Assembly: GCA_001516765.1 (NCBI GenBank)
Contig: LOCH01000136.1
Coordinates: 2,470 to 16,850, forward strand
Direction of reading: 5' to 3'
DNA from: Vulcanisaeta sp. MG_3
Lineage (GTDB): Archaea > Thermoproteota > Thermoprotei > Thermoproteales > Thermocladiaceae
DNA length: 14,381 nucleotides
The position numbers were made by a program, and so were the translations under genes. Each line of letters begins with the position of its first letter. Position 1 is the first letter of the stretch. A model generated the notes under the pieces. That model had not been told where the DNA came from. It did not search any database and was given only the letters and a program-made list of their open reading frames with translations. Positions 13,986 through 14,381 of the stretch are shown one piece after another.

Positions 13986-14156
13986 GTGAGCGTGGAATGG
14001 CCGCTTGGGTGGCTAATGACGTATCAAGGAGCTGATTGCCAGTTATGGAGCTACGTTCACAATAAGTGTATGGGATCAAAACTATGCAGTGAAGCAACAA
14101 AAACACTCATGAATGAACTTGGGAAGCATAGGTGTTTCGACAATGCGCCGAATTAG
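13986..14156 (+). CDS. Small C-x9-C protein candidate, 56 residues
   Basis: From GTG 13986 the frame encodes MSVEWPLGWLMTYQGADCQL then WSYVHNKCMGSKLCSEATKT and LMNELGKHRCFDNAPN, ending at TAG 14154-14156. Cysteines are at 18, 28, 34 and 50 (C-x9-C-x5-C-x15-C), within probable helices. A GTG at 13992 would shorten it by two residues and fits the TATA spacing better. The next ORF starts inside its end. The shared motif with that ORF (C-x9-KC, then a third Cys and a Leu-rich helix) argues that both are real. I know of no named family; a helical protein pinned by disulfides would suit a hyperthermophile cytosol. Function unknown. Confidence 0.45.
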   Translation: MSVEWPLGWLMTYQGADCQLWSYVHNKCMGSKLCSEATKTLMNELGKHRCFDNAPN

Positions 14157-14164
14157 GCGCATTG
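14141..14164 (+). repeat. Perfect 9-bp stem hairpin
   Basis: CAATGCGCC-GAATTA-GGCGCATTG forms nine perfect pairs with a six-base loop. The loop contains most of the stop codon of the first small ORF and the 5' arm contains the ATG of the second, so folding could control coupling between them. Confidence 0.55.
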
Positions 14165-14381
14165 CTGCCTCGGCTATGGGTGGGTTCAAAATCAATGGGC
14201 CGCCCAAAATGGGCAAAGGCCCGATGGTTAATGAGGAGGACCAGGAGCCGAGCAACAAAGCCTCCCTGCCCAAACCCACCCAGGCAGGGAGGATAGAAAC
14301 ATGCACCGAGCTGATAAGACAAGCAACGAAGTGCCTAGAGAACAACGACAAACAATGCGTCACGAGACTCATCGAGGAGTT
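14143..14381 (+). CDS. Partial small C-x9-C protein candidate, runs off the window
   Basis: Open from an ATG at 14113 (or 14143, chosen because it overlaps the previous stop by only 14 nt) to the window end. From 14143 the product starts MRRIRRIAASAMGGFKINGP, has a polar Pro/Lys/Glu-rich linker to about residue 50, and then a helix with C54-x9-C64-x7-C72 (ETCTELIRQATKCLENND, then KQCVTRLIEE). The C-x9-KC core and the helix after the third cysteine match the preceding ORF. Overlap suggests translational coupling. Three strong hairpins occur within the coding region, an alternative reading being a structured RNA. The C-terminus is not in the window. Confidence 0.42.
   Translation, partial: MRRIRRIAASAMGGFKINGPPKMGKGPMVNEEDQEPSNKASLPKPTQAGRIETCTELIRQATKCLENNDKQCVTRLIEE
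14197..14222 (+). repeat. Nine-pair GC hairpin with a 3-nt bulge
   Basis: GGGCC-GCCC-AAAAT-GGGC-AAA-GGCCC pairs GCCC with GGGC and GGGCC with GGCCC. It is enclosed by a further 7-bp complement CTCGGCT (14169-14175) / AGCCGAG (14246-14252). Confidence 0.5.
14261..14292 (+). repeat. Perfect 10-bp GC-rich inverted repeat
   Basis: CCTCCCTGCC and GGCAGGGAGG are exact complements separated by a 12-nt pyrimidine/adenine loop. This is the longest exact inverted repeat I found in the window. Confidence 0.6.

Larger units (their letters stand above)
13882..14344. repeat. Inverted repeat pair bracketing the small cysteine ORFs
   Basis: ACGAAGTGCCTAGGAACA (minus strand, 13899-13882) matches ACGAAGTGCCTAGAGAACA (plus strand, 14326-14344) apart from one inserted base. 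Both copies can be read in the frame T-K-C-L, so the pair may be an inverted duplication of coding sequence and not transposon ends. Confidence 0.4.

Noticed and set aside
14183..14196. GGGTTCAAAATC as a tRNA T-loop
   Set aside because: It has an extra A relative to the T-loop consensus and no matching acceptor stem or anticodon arm around it.
14082..14372. Leftward hydrophobic frames opposite the last small ORF
   Set aside because: They lie antisense to the C-x9-C frame; their Leu/Ser/Pro content follows from complementing Glu/Lys/Gly codons and the hairpins.
1..14381. CRISPR array or tRNA/rRNA genes
   Set aside because: No regularly spaced direct repeats of 23-37 nt and no complete T-arm plus acceptor patterns were found by eye; a tRNAscan or CRISPR-finder run would be decisive.

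Overview
The window looks like chromosomal DNA of a hyperthermophilic crenarchaeon of the Thermoproteales type; a Vulcanisaeta- or Caldivirga-like genome is my best guess, from gene content and base composition rather than a marker match. Supporting signs are an archaeal uL2 ribosomal protein, a type 2 isopentenyl-diphosphate isomerase, arginine written mostly as AGG, frequent GTG/TTG starts, and AT-rich TATA-like boxes centred about 25-30 nt before many start codons (leaderless transcripts). I see no tRNA, rRNA or CRISPR array.

Layout. 1-2509: possible start of a leftward gene, ribosomal protein L2 (rightward), then a zinc-ribbon protein and type 2 IDI (leftward). 2510-2820: AT-rich control region with one very small ORF. 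2821-4893: a 14-helix-type MFS exporter with a long cytoplasmic tail, divergent from an atypical SDR/epimerase-like protein (5007-5960). Next, rightward, come a small membrane protein, an RNase Z-like metallo-beta-lactamase-fold hydrolase and a decayed sugar-ABC permease fragment (7111-7560). 7685-8014 is a winged-helix regulator with a tryptophan-rich tail and probable operators over its own promoter. 8045-8710 (leftward) holds an SCP2-like protein and an unlisted-size 48-residue four-cysteine protein. 8970-10812 holds two radical SAM proteins, the first split by a one-base frameshift. 10809-11642 is a DMT-family transporter, and 11675-12157 is a small unknown protein behind a frameshifted remnant that still has its promoter. 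12393-13418 is an archaeal STAND-like ATPase with palindromes in its promoter.

The last kilobase (13419-14381) differs from the rest: strongly G+T-rich, then purine- and GC-rich, with no confident long gene, several strong hairpins and an inverted repeat pair. It holds two overlapping very small ORFs that share a C-x9-C cysteine motif. This is the most accessory-looking part and the best candidate for something undescribed.

The genes do not form one pathway. They are mostly single-gene, separately promoted units, mixing housekeeping functions (L2, IDI) with transport, regulation and decaying fragments. Three separate broken genes (7111-7560, 8970-9906, 11926-12157) point either to gene decay or to indel errors in the assembly; the retained reading frames around the breaks let this be tested.
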